From contig RPRQ01000005.1 in assembly GCA_003818205.1 (NCBI GenBank), forward strand, positions 54,517 to 118,516: a stretch of DNA of 64,000 bases, written 5' to 3'. The position numbers and the translations under genes were made by a program. Below the pieces are notes generated by a model. That model was not told the origin of the DNA and did not search any database. It saw nothing but the letters and a program-made list of their open reading frames with translations. Positions 45,001 through 52,185 of the stretch are shown here, one piece after another. The stretch's first letter is position 1. Every line of letters starts with the position of its first letter. Source of the DNA: Bacteroidales bacterium. GTDB lineage: Bacteria; Bacteroidota; Bacteroidia; Bacteroidales; Tenuifilaceae.

Positions 45001-45051
45001 ACTGCTTTCCCAAAATTCTGGAGCGGAATTACGCTCCTTGGTATAAACTAG
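42010..45051 (+). CDS. Secreted TPR-CHAT domain protein (caspase-like protease)
   Basis: This protein has 1013 residues. A signal peptide (~1-29) and ~9 tetratricopeptide-type repeats (~30-420, for example YGKASAIF and ALKYHFMALDI) come first. A helical linker and a C-terminal CHAT domain (~690-1013) follow. The His-Cys dyad is visible: His857 in IIHLASHGF and Cys924 in VVLSTCETGLG, then GEGIMSMARGFIYSGAPN. CHAT proteases are caspase-like; TPR-CHAT proteins include regulators of programmed cell death and CRISPR-linked proteases. Here a signal peptide predicts export, and an ABC-3C operon follows 104 bp downstream. Substrates are unknown. Confidence 0.88.
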   Translation: MKHMKLIVRFIGTMLFLIQFLSSYSSMANEKTDSLLANKYANIADSLFKINSYDSAVIYYGKASAIFRTIKDWNNINRCEVWKSYVYIDMGKYDNARTNLDEAIIFFNQNLGNNNLFSFNCSTKKSAIYFSQGKYIESKNNLTQSLKIVSTNPEFSSPKGQKIYASACFEFGNNYIEMGQLDSAIVMYKKTLELREGLYEKNHDLIVDCYNNLGIVYSYYGDYEIAISYMQKALKSREEAKGFAHTLTAWSYTNLGIVHININRFDRALEYALKGLESRKLCLPPNHIEFGSSYSVIANIYNETGKYEEALKYHFMALDIFIDKLGEKSNQVSSIYNNIADNYNKQHEYKKALSYFHKSLKMLNESSPEVITPSHILYEYNIADTYLNLGNVDSALVFNTLALKSNFGPVLENQNINAILDFYYAFCALEQKAAIFMKRFKSTAKIEDLRTANDAYLKYIELLDYLRIKSNEADSKLTLSNLNSSIMNDVINTSFLLGRLNPNSFPDAKLAFLIEKNKANVLQEMLDKTNNNQKLAMPDSLTKKWKEISGLLIAQKAEQLFLNDKDDEKLQKNNERVFQLQDQLYKLNDYIQKNYPNRDNCIDENRTFNNLALKQDSLTAILDYFVSDTLLYICIIDSKQIQIKTTPIDSTFKSTVEEYIRCIKKNRVSDFDRLSEHLYSYLIKPIETLIKGKRKLVIIPDKFLFYIPFETLCSDKLNQDFRTKSYLIKRYDILYHYSATFYCENLPKYFSVARTKPSFVGFAPVFDGNGMSQKVSTQCLASISDTLIHDNQEIQRSISYDGISYNGLPFSKQEVNQITKMFEKHNFRAENYLNSNASEDNFKRVCPNFSIIHLASHGFINENKPNQSGIIFYPDTKLKDTVTAKNTTEANSFAENGSSTNGILTTGEMYNLNLNADLVVLSTCETGLGSIIKGEGIMSMARGFIYSGAPNILFSLWKIGDKNTCTLMVEFYAHLLTGDSYSSALRKSKLKMILDENTAFPKFWSGITLLGIN

Positions 45052-45053
45052 TT

Positions 45054-45065
45054 AGGTGCAAGCGT
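45054..45065. repeat. Short inverted repeat, left of ABC-3C operon
   Basis: AGGTGCAAGCGT matches the reverse complement of ACGCTAGCACCT at 48104-48115 at 11 of 12 bases. The two bracket the three-gene operon. At this length it may be chance. Confidence 0.3.
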
Positions 45066-45155
45066 AGCGAACGAAACAGCAACGACAAAACAGACAGAAG
45101 CACATGCAATATTTTGAATTCTTATATTAACTTTGACTAGAAATATTATATAATT

Positions 45156-46100
45156 ATGAGTCAATTTCCATACGAAAATCTTACTGATGAAGAATTTGAA
45201 GCTCTTGTCATTCGTATTGGGAAGGAAATATTGGGTATTGGTTGTAAAACCTTTTCAATAGGTAAAGACGGGGCAAAAGATAGTTGGTTTACAGGAACAG
45301 CAAATTATTTTCCTTCAAATGCAGCTCCTTGGACAGGCACATTTAATCTACAAGCAAAACATACAAAAGTTCATAATGCCAGTTGTTCTGACAATGATTT
45401 TTCTGTTAACCAAACAAGCGTCTTAGTAAAAGAAATAAATCGACTTAATGAAGTCAGGAAAAACACTCCGTTTGATAACTACATTATTTTTACGAATAGA
45501 AAACTTTCGGGAGGAGCACATCCAACTATCGTGAAAATGTTGCAAGATGGTATTGGAATCCAGAATGCTGAAATTATCGGTCGGGAGCAAATAGACACTT
45601 ACTTAACTGATTATCCTTACATTGCATATCAGTTTGGACTTTATAAGTTTAATGCCCCACTTCGTTTCTATGAGAAGGAATTGAGAGATGTGATAATAGT
45701 TTTTTCTGAACAGAGTCATGCCATATCGACTGAGGCTAAAAGTTACATTACGTCTTTTACTGTAATTGATAAGGTAAAGAAAAATGAATTAAACAATTTA
45801 AGCCAAGAATATTTTGAGTTTTTGAAAAGCCATTCACTTCAATACTTTGAGGAAATAGAGAAATTTTTGCGTGACCCAAAGAATGAAGCCTTTACTCGAA
45901 TGTATTCAAACACGGTTAGCGATTTGCAAGAATCAATTACTGTTGAACGTAATCGTTTTAATGAGTTTGAACACATTATCAAACATTTAGTTGATTATAC
46001 TGTTGGGAATAATGAAGAAAAACTAAAAGATTTAAGAAAGATTGTAAGAGTATTTATTCATTTTATGTATTTTAACTGCGACATTGGAAAGACAGAATGA
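45156..46100 (+). CDS. ABC-three-component system protein with Mrr-like nuclease-type domain
   Basis: This is a 314-residue protein. The N-terminus resembles a PD-(D/E)XK/Mrr restriction fold: EEFEALVIRIGKEIL helix, then Asp38/Asp42 in GKDGAKDSW and Gln66-Ala-Lys68 in LQAKHT. A C-terminal helical region (~170-314) probably docks partners. It is first in a three-gene operon whose members overlap by 4 bp (ATGA), ending in an SMC-like ATPase; that layout is the hallmark of ABC-3C systems, which are predicted to defend against phages and plasmids. Nuclease activity is inferred from the motif only. Confidence 0.65.
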   Translation: MSQFPYENLTDEEFEALVIRIGKEILGIGCKTFSIGKDGAKDSWFTGTANYFPSNAAPWTGTFNLQAKHTKVHNASCSDNDFSVNQTSVLVKEINRLNEVRKNTPFDNYIIFTNRKLSGGAHPTIVKMLQDGIGIQNAEIIGREQIDTYLTDYPYIAYQFGLYKFNAPLRFYEKELRDVIIVFSEQSHAISTEAKSYITSFTVIDKVKKNELNNLSQEYFEFLKSHSLQYFEEIEKFLRDPKNEAFTRMYSNTVSDLQESITVERNRFNEFEHIIKHLVDYTVGNNEEKLKDLRKIVRVFIHFMYFNCDIGKTE

Positions 46101-46333
46101 TAACGCCACATAAATATCTTGACCTTAATCTCTCCCTCTTAAATTTAGGGGGTGTGATTCTTAATATTATTAAAGAAGATGGTGCAATTAAATACGATGA
46201 ATTGTTAGAAAAGGTAATCTTGGCAAGAGGAAACAGTGCAAAAGAAGTTTTTATTCCTACACTTAGTTTTCTATACCTATTAGGGAAAATTGAATATCAA
46301 AGAGATATTGACACTATAGAATTTATAAAATGA
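46097..46333 (+). CDS. ABC-three-component system middle component
   Basis: This 78-residue protein is probably a small winged-helix-like domain (LNLGGVILNIIKEDGAIKYDELLEKV ... FIPTLSFLYLLGKIEY). Middle components of ABC-3C operons are small helix-turn-helix-type proteins between the effector and the ATPase, exactly the position here. Start and stop overlap both neighbours by 4 bp. The exact middle-component subtype cannot be read without a search. Confidence 0.65.
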   Translation: MITPHKYLDLNLSLLNLGGVILNIIKEDGAIKYDELLEKVILARGNSAKEVFIPTLSFLYLLGKIEYQRDIDTIEFIK

Positions 46334-48096
46334 AACTTAGTCAATTATATGCAAATAAAAGTTTTAAGAACATCGTTTTTAATGATGGTGTAAACCTTGT
46401 ATTGGCTAAAGTTACCAAGAAACTTGACCTCAACAAGGATTCGCACAATCTTGGTAAAACTACTTTGATTGCAGTTATTGACTTTATGCTTTTGAAGGAA
46501 GTAAAGGAAGACCATATCTTCAAAAAATATCAAGAAAAATTTTCAGGTTATGTCTTCTTTCTTGAAATCCTTTTGAACAGTGGAGAATATCTCACTATTA
46601 AACGAGCAGTTGATTCGCCTACAAAAATTTCTTTTAAAACAACCAAAGTATCAACTAATCTCTTAGAGGAAGAGAATTGGGACAAACCGAATATCAGTTT
46701 AGAAAAAGCAGGGATAACATTAAATGAGTATTTTGCTTTTGATATTTTAAAACAGTGGCAATATAGAAAATCGGTAACCTACTTTTTGCGTTCGCAAAAA
46801 GATTATAATGATGTTTTTCAACTTTCAAAGTTTTCAAAAGGGAAAGATATTGATTGGAAACCTTTTATGTTCGATTTACTAGGATTCAATGGAGTTCTTT
46901 TAAATGAAAAATATGAAACTGACAGCAAGATAGCCGAACAAAAAAGTTTTATCAATGGATTGAAAAGTAAATTTGCAGTTGATACCGAGGAAGTAGATAA
47001 AATCAAAGGGGCTATTGATTTGAAGGTTTCGGAGCAAAAGGATTTGCAAGAACAAATTGACAATTTTAATTTTTATCAGCAGGAAAGAAAATTGAACAAA
47101 GAACTTGTTGAAGAAGTTGAAACCAAAATTTCCGAGTTAAATTCTGCTGAATATAACTTGGAGTTTGAATTAGACAAGACGAAACAATCATTTTCTCAAA
47201 ATATTTCATTTGACATTGACCAGTTAAAACGCATTTATGAGGAGGCGGAAATTTTCTTTCCCGACAATCTCGTAAAAGACTACAAAGCACTTGAAGAATT
47301 CAATAAAAGGATTACTGAAGAACGCAATAAATATCTTGAAGAAAAAATCGGGACACTTACAAAGCAACTTAGAGCAATCCGATTATCCTTGTTCAGCTAT
47401 GACGAAAAAAGAAATCAAATTTTATCAGTTCTCAAAGACAAGGATTCATTTAAAAAATTCAAGTCATATCAAATTGACTTAACAAAAGTAGAGGGTGAAA
47501 TTTCACGTCTTGACGAAAAATTAAAAAGCATAGATAAAATTGCTATCCTAAACGAAACAACGAATAAACTATCCGCAAGCCTTGAAACCTTAGTTAAAGA
47601 TATCAGTTATCAAATCACAGCAAGTGACAACAAAATCTATCCTGAAATCCGCAAAGTATTTCATAATATATTCAAATTCATTTTCAATGCACCTGCAATT
47701 ATTTTCATGCGACAAAACGCACAAGGTAATATTGAATTTAAGGTTGAAGTAACAAAAGAAAATGAAGTTGACATTACTGCTGAAGGGAAAGGGAATACTT
47801 ATCAAAAAATGCTTTGCATTTCTTTTGACTTAGCTGTTTTGGTTGCCTATCACAAAAATTCATTTTATCGTTTCGTCTATCATGATGGAGCACTCGAAGG
47901 TCTTGACAATAGAAAGAAAATGAATTTTTTAACTGTAATAAGAAGATATTGTCTTGAGTGTAATTTGCAATACATTTTTACTTCTATCGAACACGACATA
48001 CCGACTGAAATGTTAAAGTCATTCTCCGACAAAGAAATATGCCTGACATTAAATGATTCAGGTGACGATGGAAAGTTATTCGAGTTTAGCTTCTAA
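46330..48096 (+). CDS. SMC/Rad50-like ATPase with DUF2326 C-terminus (ABC-3C)
   Basis: This 588-residue ABC-class ATPase has a variant Walker A around residues 38-46 (SHNLGKTTL). Long coiled-coil stretches (~190-410) separate the two ATPase halves, and a Walker B/D-loop-like YHDGALEGLDNR lies near residue 517. The ending LTLNDSGDDGKLFEFSF is characteristic of DUF2326 proteins. In ABC-3C systems this ATPase is thought to sense invading DNA and license the effector. It overlaps the small middle gene by 4 bp. Confidence 0.75.
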   Translation: MKLSQLYANKSFKNIVFNDGVNLVLAKVTKKLDLNKDSHNLGKTTLIAVIDFMLLKEVKEDHIFKKYQEKFSGYVFFLEILLNSGEYLTIKRAVDSPTKISFKTTKVSTNLLEEENWDKPNISLEKAGITLNEYFAFDILKQWQYRKSVTYFLRSQKDYNDVFQLSKFSKGKDIDWKPFMFDLLGFNGVLLNEKYETDSKIAEQKSFINGLKSKFAVDTEEVDKIKGAIDLKVSEQKDLQEQIDNFNFYQQERKLNKELVEEVETKISELNSAEYNLEFELDKTKQSFSQNISFDIDQLKRIYEEAEIFFPDNLVKDYKALEEFNKRITEERNKYLEEKIGTLTKQLRAIRLSLFSYDEKRNQILSVLKDKDSFKKFKSYQIDLTKVEGEISRLDEKLKSIDKIAILNETTNKLSASLETLVKDISYQITASDNKIYPEIRKVFHNIFKFIFNAPAIIFMRQNAQGNIEFKVEVTKENEVDITAEGKGNTYQKMLCISFDLAVLVAYHKNSFYRFVYHDGALEGLDNRKKMNFLTVIRRYCLECNLQYIFTSIEHDIPTEMLKSFSDKEICLTLNDSGDDGKLFEFSF

Positions 48097-48103
48097 ACAT
48101 TAA

Positions 48104-48120
48104 ACGCTAGCACCTAGCGT
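48104..48120. repeat. Hairpin after the ABC-3C operon
   Basis: ACGCTAG-CAC-CTAGCGT forms a 7-bp stem just past the operon's last stop codon. It contains the partner of the 45054-45065 repeat. There is no U-tract, so its role as a terminator is uncertain. Confidence 0.4.
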
Positions 48121-48216
48121 AGTTTAAGCCATTGGGACATAGATGTATAATTCAAATATTTTTGTCTATTAAGCCTAAAAATTATATCGTGGGATAAGAC
48201 AGCGGGATATTAACCT

Positions 48217-48234
48217 GCCTACCAGCAGGTAGGC
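48217..48234. repeat. Dispersed palindrome copy (GCCTACC...GGTAGGC)
   Basis: A perfect 7-bp stem with an AGCA loop, part of the CCTGCCT/AGGCAGG family, in the spacer between convergent ABC-3C and anti-sigma genes. Confidence 0.7.
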
Positions 48235-48300
48235 TCTCAAACGCCTCAAACCACAGAAACGATAAATCTAGTTAACCATGTGAAGTTCTATTTCTGTAAT

Positions 48301-49047
48301 TTAAATAATTAGAAACTTCCCTGTGAAAAGCGATTCGTTAGGGCTCTCAAGTTGCCAGTAGTAAAGACCCTTTTTAAGATTATCTTCAAGCACAAAAGGA
48401 GAGCTAACCTCCTTCTGGAAAATCATCTTCCCGGTATTGTTAAAGATTACCAGCACCAAAGTAGAAGTATGATTTTCCCATTCAAAACTCAGCATATCGG
48501 CTGATTTAACCTCAGCGGATAACGCAGGTTTTATAATCACTATAGAGCCAGATCTTACATAATTTTCAATAGCATTCTCAAATATAGGGTTGGGTTTGTA
48601 TGCCACGGCTAACAATTCCTTATCATTGGATTTTTCGGTTTCACTCAGAACCTTGATTGAATTAACATCCTTTTCTTTACTATTATGCGTTGAGTCAAGT
48701 AAAGATTTCTGAGCATCCGATAAAACATCCTTTTGATTATTAAATCTTTGCAGATAAAAATAGGCACTAACTCCCAGCAACAATGCAAGGCTTGCTGCTA
48801 CGCTATACCTTACTATTGCTGTTTTCGAATTGTAAGAGAAGTTTCTGTCCTGTTCTATTTTAGGGGAGCTTTTAATGCCAAGTATTATGGCTTCGGTAAT
48901 CTCTAATTGTGCCTGACAATGCTCGCATGTAAGGAGATGCTCTTCAAAAAGGTCTTCCTCCGATTTGGTAAGCCTACCAAGCACATAACCTTCATAAGTA
49001 CTGTCGTTATGAAAGGTTAATCCATTCAAACTATCTTTAATTACCAT
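48301..49047 (-). CDS. Membrane anti-sigma factor-like protein
   Basis: This is a 248-residue protein. The N-terminal zinc-finger-type motif EEHLLTCEHCQAQL (HxxxCxxC, about residues 34-42) matches anti-sigma ZAS/zf-HC2 domains. A single transmembrane helix is at ~92-112 (VAASLALLLGVSAYFYL), and an extracytoplasmic domain ends in YYWQLESPNESLFTGKFLII. It overlaps the upstream sigma-factor gene by 11 bp, the usual cotranscribed arrangement. It would hold the sigma factor until an envelope signal releases it. Confidence 0.75.
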   Translation of the reverse strand: MVIKDSLNGLTFHNDSTYEGYVLGRLTKSEEDLFEEHLLTCEHCQAQLEITEAIILGIKSSPKIEQDRNFSYNSKTAIVRYSVAASLALLLGVSAYFYLQRFNNQKDVLSDAQKSLLDSTHNSKEKDVNSIKVLSETEKSNDKELLAVAYKPNPIFENAIENYVRSGSIVIIKPALSAEVKSADMLSFEWENHTSTLVLVIFNNTGKMIFQKEVSSPFVLEDNLKKGLYYWQLESPNESLFTGKFLII

Positions 49048-49615
49048 GTGAGTACCACTCTTTTAGTTTTTGTAAAGCTCGGAACTTTATTATCCTTAAA
49101 TTACCTTCATTTATGCCCAGCAATTCTGATGCCTCCTTATTCGTCCTTTCTTCGTTATATAAGAGTTGCATAACATCTTTCTCCGATTTCGACAGTTTGT
49201 TAAATAAATTATGTATTTTGTTTACTACTTCACTTGCCACTTCTCCATCAGCCTCTGTCATGTATAGAACGTAACACAATTCAGGAACATCATCAAGCCT
49301 ATCCTGCATTTTGCTTCTTAAATCATTCCGGTAAAACTCTTTTACCTTATTCTCTGCAATGGAGAAAACATATGACTTCAACCCAGAAAAACTACTGAAT
49401 TGTAATTCTCTAAATTTTTCAAAAAGAACAGCAATTGTATTGCTGTATATCTCATAAGCATGTTCGGGTCTTAATTTTTTATTGCTAAGCCACTTTAAAA
49501 CAATACGTTTAATTACAAAGTTCAGTTGACTCCATGCCCTTTCATCATGCTCCTTAAGTTTAAGGATAAGATCGTTAAAATCTTGGTTTTCAATAATGAC
49601 CTTTGATTGTGACAT
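49037..49615 (-). CDS. ECF-type RNA polymerase sigma factor
   Basis: This 192-residue protein shows sigma region 2 (~20-95, SSFSGLKSYVFSIAENKVKEFYR). Region 4 (~130-190) has LSKSEKDVMQLLYNEERTNKEASELLGINEGNLRIIKFRALQKL split across its helix-turn-helix. There is no region 3, as expected for ECF factors. It precedes its anti-sigma gene, with which it overlaps, and is divergent from the outer-membrane protein genes starting at 49785, which are candidate targets. Confidence 0.88.
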   Translation of the reverse strand: MSQSKVIIENQDFNDLILKLKEHDERAWSQLNFVIKRIVLKWLSNKKLRPEHAYEIYSNTIAVLFEKFRELQFSSFSGLKSYVFSIAENKVKEFYRNDLRSKMQDRLDDVPELCYVLYMTEADGEVASEVVNKIHNLFNKLSKSEKDVMQLLYNEERTNKEASELLGINEGNLRIIKFRALQKLKEWYSHGN

Positions 49616-49784
49616 TATTTCTAATAGTAAATGAATTGTATCATATGGTTTGTTACACTTTCAATACAAAAAAGAGTAATAATGTAAAATAAATAATTAA
49701 AAGTGTAACAATCGAACAATTTAATTCATTTCTATAAAAAAGAAGAGAAGAGTTTTAACCCTTAAATAAAAAAAACTACCAAAT

Positions 49785-50363
49785 ATGAAGTTAAAAAATG
49801 CTCTACTACTATTATTGTTTTTGATTTGTTCAAGAACAATTGCTCAAAAAATCAACTTCGAAGCCTCCCTAATCGCTCAACAGATGTTGGGTGACAACAG
49901 CAGCTTTAAGGGGGAAAATGGGTCAATTAATTTTAAAATCGACGATTTCTGGGGATATGGACTTCAAACAGGTATGAATATGGGGAGATTTAATATTGGA
50001 TTCGATTTCATTTTTGGAAGTACAAAGCTACTCTCAACCAATAACCTTGATCTTAAAGTTTCCTGTTTTGATATTGATTTTGAATATTGTTTCTTAAAAA
50101 AGACTATTTCTCCATTACTGGCAGCAGGTATAGGATCAGTAAATTATAATGAGTCGTTCACAAGCGCCGAAGGCTTAAATGAGAGCGATTTCTCATATAA
50201 TGTAGGTGTAGGAGTTAAATGGATCATTGCCGATAAGTTTTACGTAAAACCCATGTATAGGTTAACCTTCTCAAAGATCAAGGATTCAACAGATGGGTTA
50301 ACATATAAGGGGTTAAGCATATGCTTAGGGTACATTTTTACTCCGAAGATGTTCCGAGATTGA
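49785..50363 (+). CDS. Small outer-membrane beta-barrel protein
   Basis: This 192-residue protein has a signal peptide (ending SRTIAQ) followed by alternating amphipathic strands (GYGLQTGMNMGRFNIGFDFIFG, split over two strands) and a terminal strand before KMFRD. The overall size fits an 8-stranded OmpA/OmpW-like barrel. It is the first plus-strand gene after the divergent sigma-factor gene. Ligand and role are unknown. Confidence 0.7.
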   Translation: MKLKNALLLLLFLICSRTIAQKINFEASLIAQQMLGDNSSFKGENGSINFKIDDFWGYGLQTGMNMGRFNIGFDFIFGSTKLLSTNNLDLKVSCFDIDFEYCFLKKTISPLLAAGIGSVNYNESFTSAEGLNESDFSYNVGVGVKWIIADKFYVKPMYRLTFSKIKDSTDGLTYKGLSICLGYIFTPKMFRD

Positions 50364-50474
50364 AAATATTTGTTTAAATTTCCTTGTAAAAAAATACGAA
50401 CTTTTAGAATATTGCTAAATAACAAGTTGTTAAACACCCTGTAATCTATTAACCACTAACTTAAAACAATTTTT

Positions 50475-51065
50475 ATGAAAAAATCTATTTTGTTCTCATT
50501 CAGCGTTTTACTGCTATTCTCTTTTCTGTTAACCTCAGAACGGATACTTTCACAGGAGTCAAATCATGTTTTTGGAGTAGGTATTGGTAAAATTGCATAC
50601 TCTGACGATATCGTACATGTAGAAGTAGCTAACGATGATTTTTGGTTGAAGTACAAGAGCGATATCACCCTCAACGCTTCCTATGCCTATAAGGTATTTC
50701 CGTATTTCCGTATTGGCGGGTATTTCGAATATGAAAAGTCAACCCTAAGTGATGATTTTCTAGGTGATTCGAAAGGCTCTCGAATTGATTTAGGGATACA
50801 ATGGCTAGGTGAGTACCCAGCAGAATCAAATTTTAGGGTTCAGCTGGGTGGTTACTTTGGCTATAGCATGCTGTCGAATAAGGATTGGGACGAAACTCCT
50901 AAAGGGATGAGCTATGGGATTATGGCAGGACCTTGCTATAATGCGGGTAAGATTTCAGTTGCCCTTCATGTCCATGCTGGACTTAGCAACTATTTTGGTG
51001 ATCAAGTTGAGAATGTGAACAACCTCGCGCCAAGGGTTTATATTAAAGTTTTCTACAATTTATAG
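50475..51065 (+). CDS. Outer-membrane beta-barrel protein
   Basis: This 196-residue protein has a signal peptide (~1-26). Repeated beta strands such as YFRIGGYFEYEKS and FRVQLGGYFGYSM lead to a C-terminal strand VYIKVFYNL that ends in a hydrophobic residue, like barrel insertion signals. It is followed after 3 bp by a lipoprotein gene, so the two are translated together. A role with that lipoprotein at the cell surface is inference. Confidence 0.7.
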   Translation: MKKSILFSFSVLLLFSFLLTSERILSQESNHVFGVGIGKIAYSDDIVHVEVANDDFWLKYKSDITLNASYAYKVFPYFRIGGYFEYEKSTLSDDFLGDSKGSRIDLGIQWLGEYPAESNFRVQLGGYFGYSMLSNKDWDETPKGMSYGIMAGPCYNAGKISVALHVHAGLSNYFGDQVENVNNLAPRVYIKVFYNL

Positions 51066-51068
51066 CGT

Positions 51069-52127
51069 ATGAAAAGTAAATTAACCATTATCGTTTTCTC
51101 CCTAATTCTATTGGCTTCGTGCGTTAAGCACGATGATGGTGAGCCAGGGTGTGAGGTTAAGGGGACATGGATGGGACGCTGGTCCGCCGGAACGCAGGAT
51201 GGCACCTGGATGTGCAATGCGAATAACCAAGGAACTGATCTCAATGGGTACGTATTCATCCTATTCGATATGCCCAACCTTGAAAATCATGGAATTAACT
51301 TCGATGGACAGCTAAGGGATAGGCAGGTATCTTCAAAGGTTTACATTTCAGGTGTAGCTCTAAACATAAATGGGAATGTTGACACCGAAACGAGCGCAAG
51401 CGGTACTTTCTCTGTATCAGCTATAGGGATGTCGGGAACATGGCAGGGTGTTAAACTCCCAGAGCTAAATCTGTCCGTGGTGGATAGCTTCCCCCTGAAC
51501 ATTCAGCATCCGTATGATTTAAGTATTGCTTGCGATACTGAGAAAAAGCATCTCTTTGTTAGCAACAGTCAAACAGTAACCGAGTTTAACTATAGCGGAG
51601 GGTTAATCCGATCGTTTAATACTAGCCATTATGGAAGCATCTGTTTTGATGGGAATCATCTTTGGGTTTCGGATAATGGGTATAATAAAATTGTAGAGGT
51701 AGATACGTTGGGCAATGATATTTCTGAATTTAATAGTTCAATTGGTTATGGTGATGCTTTAATGTATGATGGTTTAAACTTCTACCTTTCATCGGACTAT
51801 TCGCGTAAAATTTATAAGTTCACAAAATCAGGTACTCTATTGGAAGAGTTTGATTTCACCTATACCTATATAACTGGATTGGTAAAAAATCAAAATGATT
51901 TCTTTGCAATATCACATTCATTCCCAGGAACCATTCTTACCATTAACAGTTCGGGTGTGCCAGAAAAAGCCTTTAAATTTTCAAATGGCTACTGCTATGG
52001 CTTAGCTCGCGATGGTGAATACCTTTGGTGCGCTGTTGTGCGATATATAAGCACATCTAGTAACCCCGATCCTCCAACAGAATCGAGTGCTGATGTTAAG
52101 GTATTTAAACTGAAGATTAATTCTTAA
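51069..52127 (+). CDS. Lipoprotein with beta-propeller-like domain
   Basis: This 352-residue protein has a lipobox signal LILLASC (Cys ~17). An N-terminal ~100-residue beta domain (CEVKGTWMGRWSAGTQDG) precedes a region of ~40-residue repeats (DGNHLWVSDNGYNKIVEVD, DGLNFYLSSDYSRKIYKF, DGEYLWCAVV), typical of an NHL/six-bladed propeller. It lies 3 bp downstream of the outer-membrane barrel gene and ends at a strong bidirectional terminator. Confidence 0.75.
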   Translation: MKSKLTIIVFSLILLASCVKHDDGEPGCEVKGTWMGRWSAGTQDGTWMCNANNQGTDLNGYVFILFDMPNLENHGINFDGQLRDRQVSSKVYISGVALNINGNVDTETSASGTFSVSAIGMSGTWQGVKLPELNLSVVDSFPLNIQHPYDLSIACDTEKKHLFVSNSQTVTEFNYSGGLIRSFNTSHYGSICFDGNHLWVSDNGYNKIVEVDTLGNDISEFNSSIGYGDALMYDGLNFYLSSDYSRKIYKFTKSGTLLEEFDFTYTYITGLVKNQNDFFAISHSFPGTILTINSSGVPEKAFKFSNGYCYGLARDGEYLWCAVVRYISTSSNPDPPTESSADVKVFKLKINS

Positions 52128-52140
52128 TCGAATCAATAAA

Positions 52141-52169
52141 AAAACCGTCTCAGATTTTGAGACGGTTTT
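52141..52169. terminator. Bidirectional terminator
   Basis: AAAACCGTCTCA / TGAGACGGTTTT with a 5-nt loop lies between the convergent lipoprotein and AOR genes, with A- and T-runs on both sides. Confidence 0.9.
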
Positions 52170-52185
52170 TTTATTTTCTATTCTT

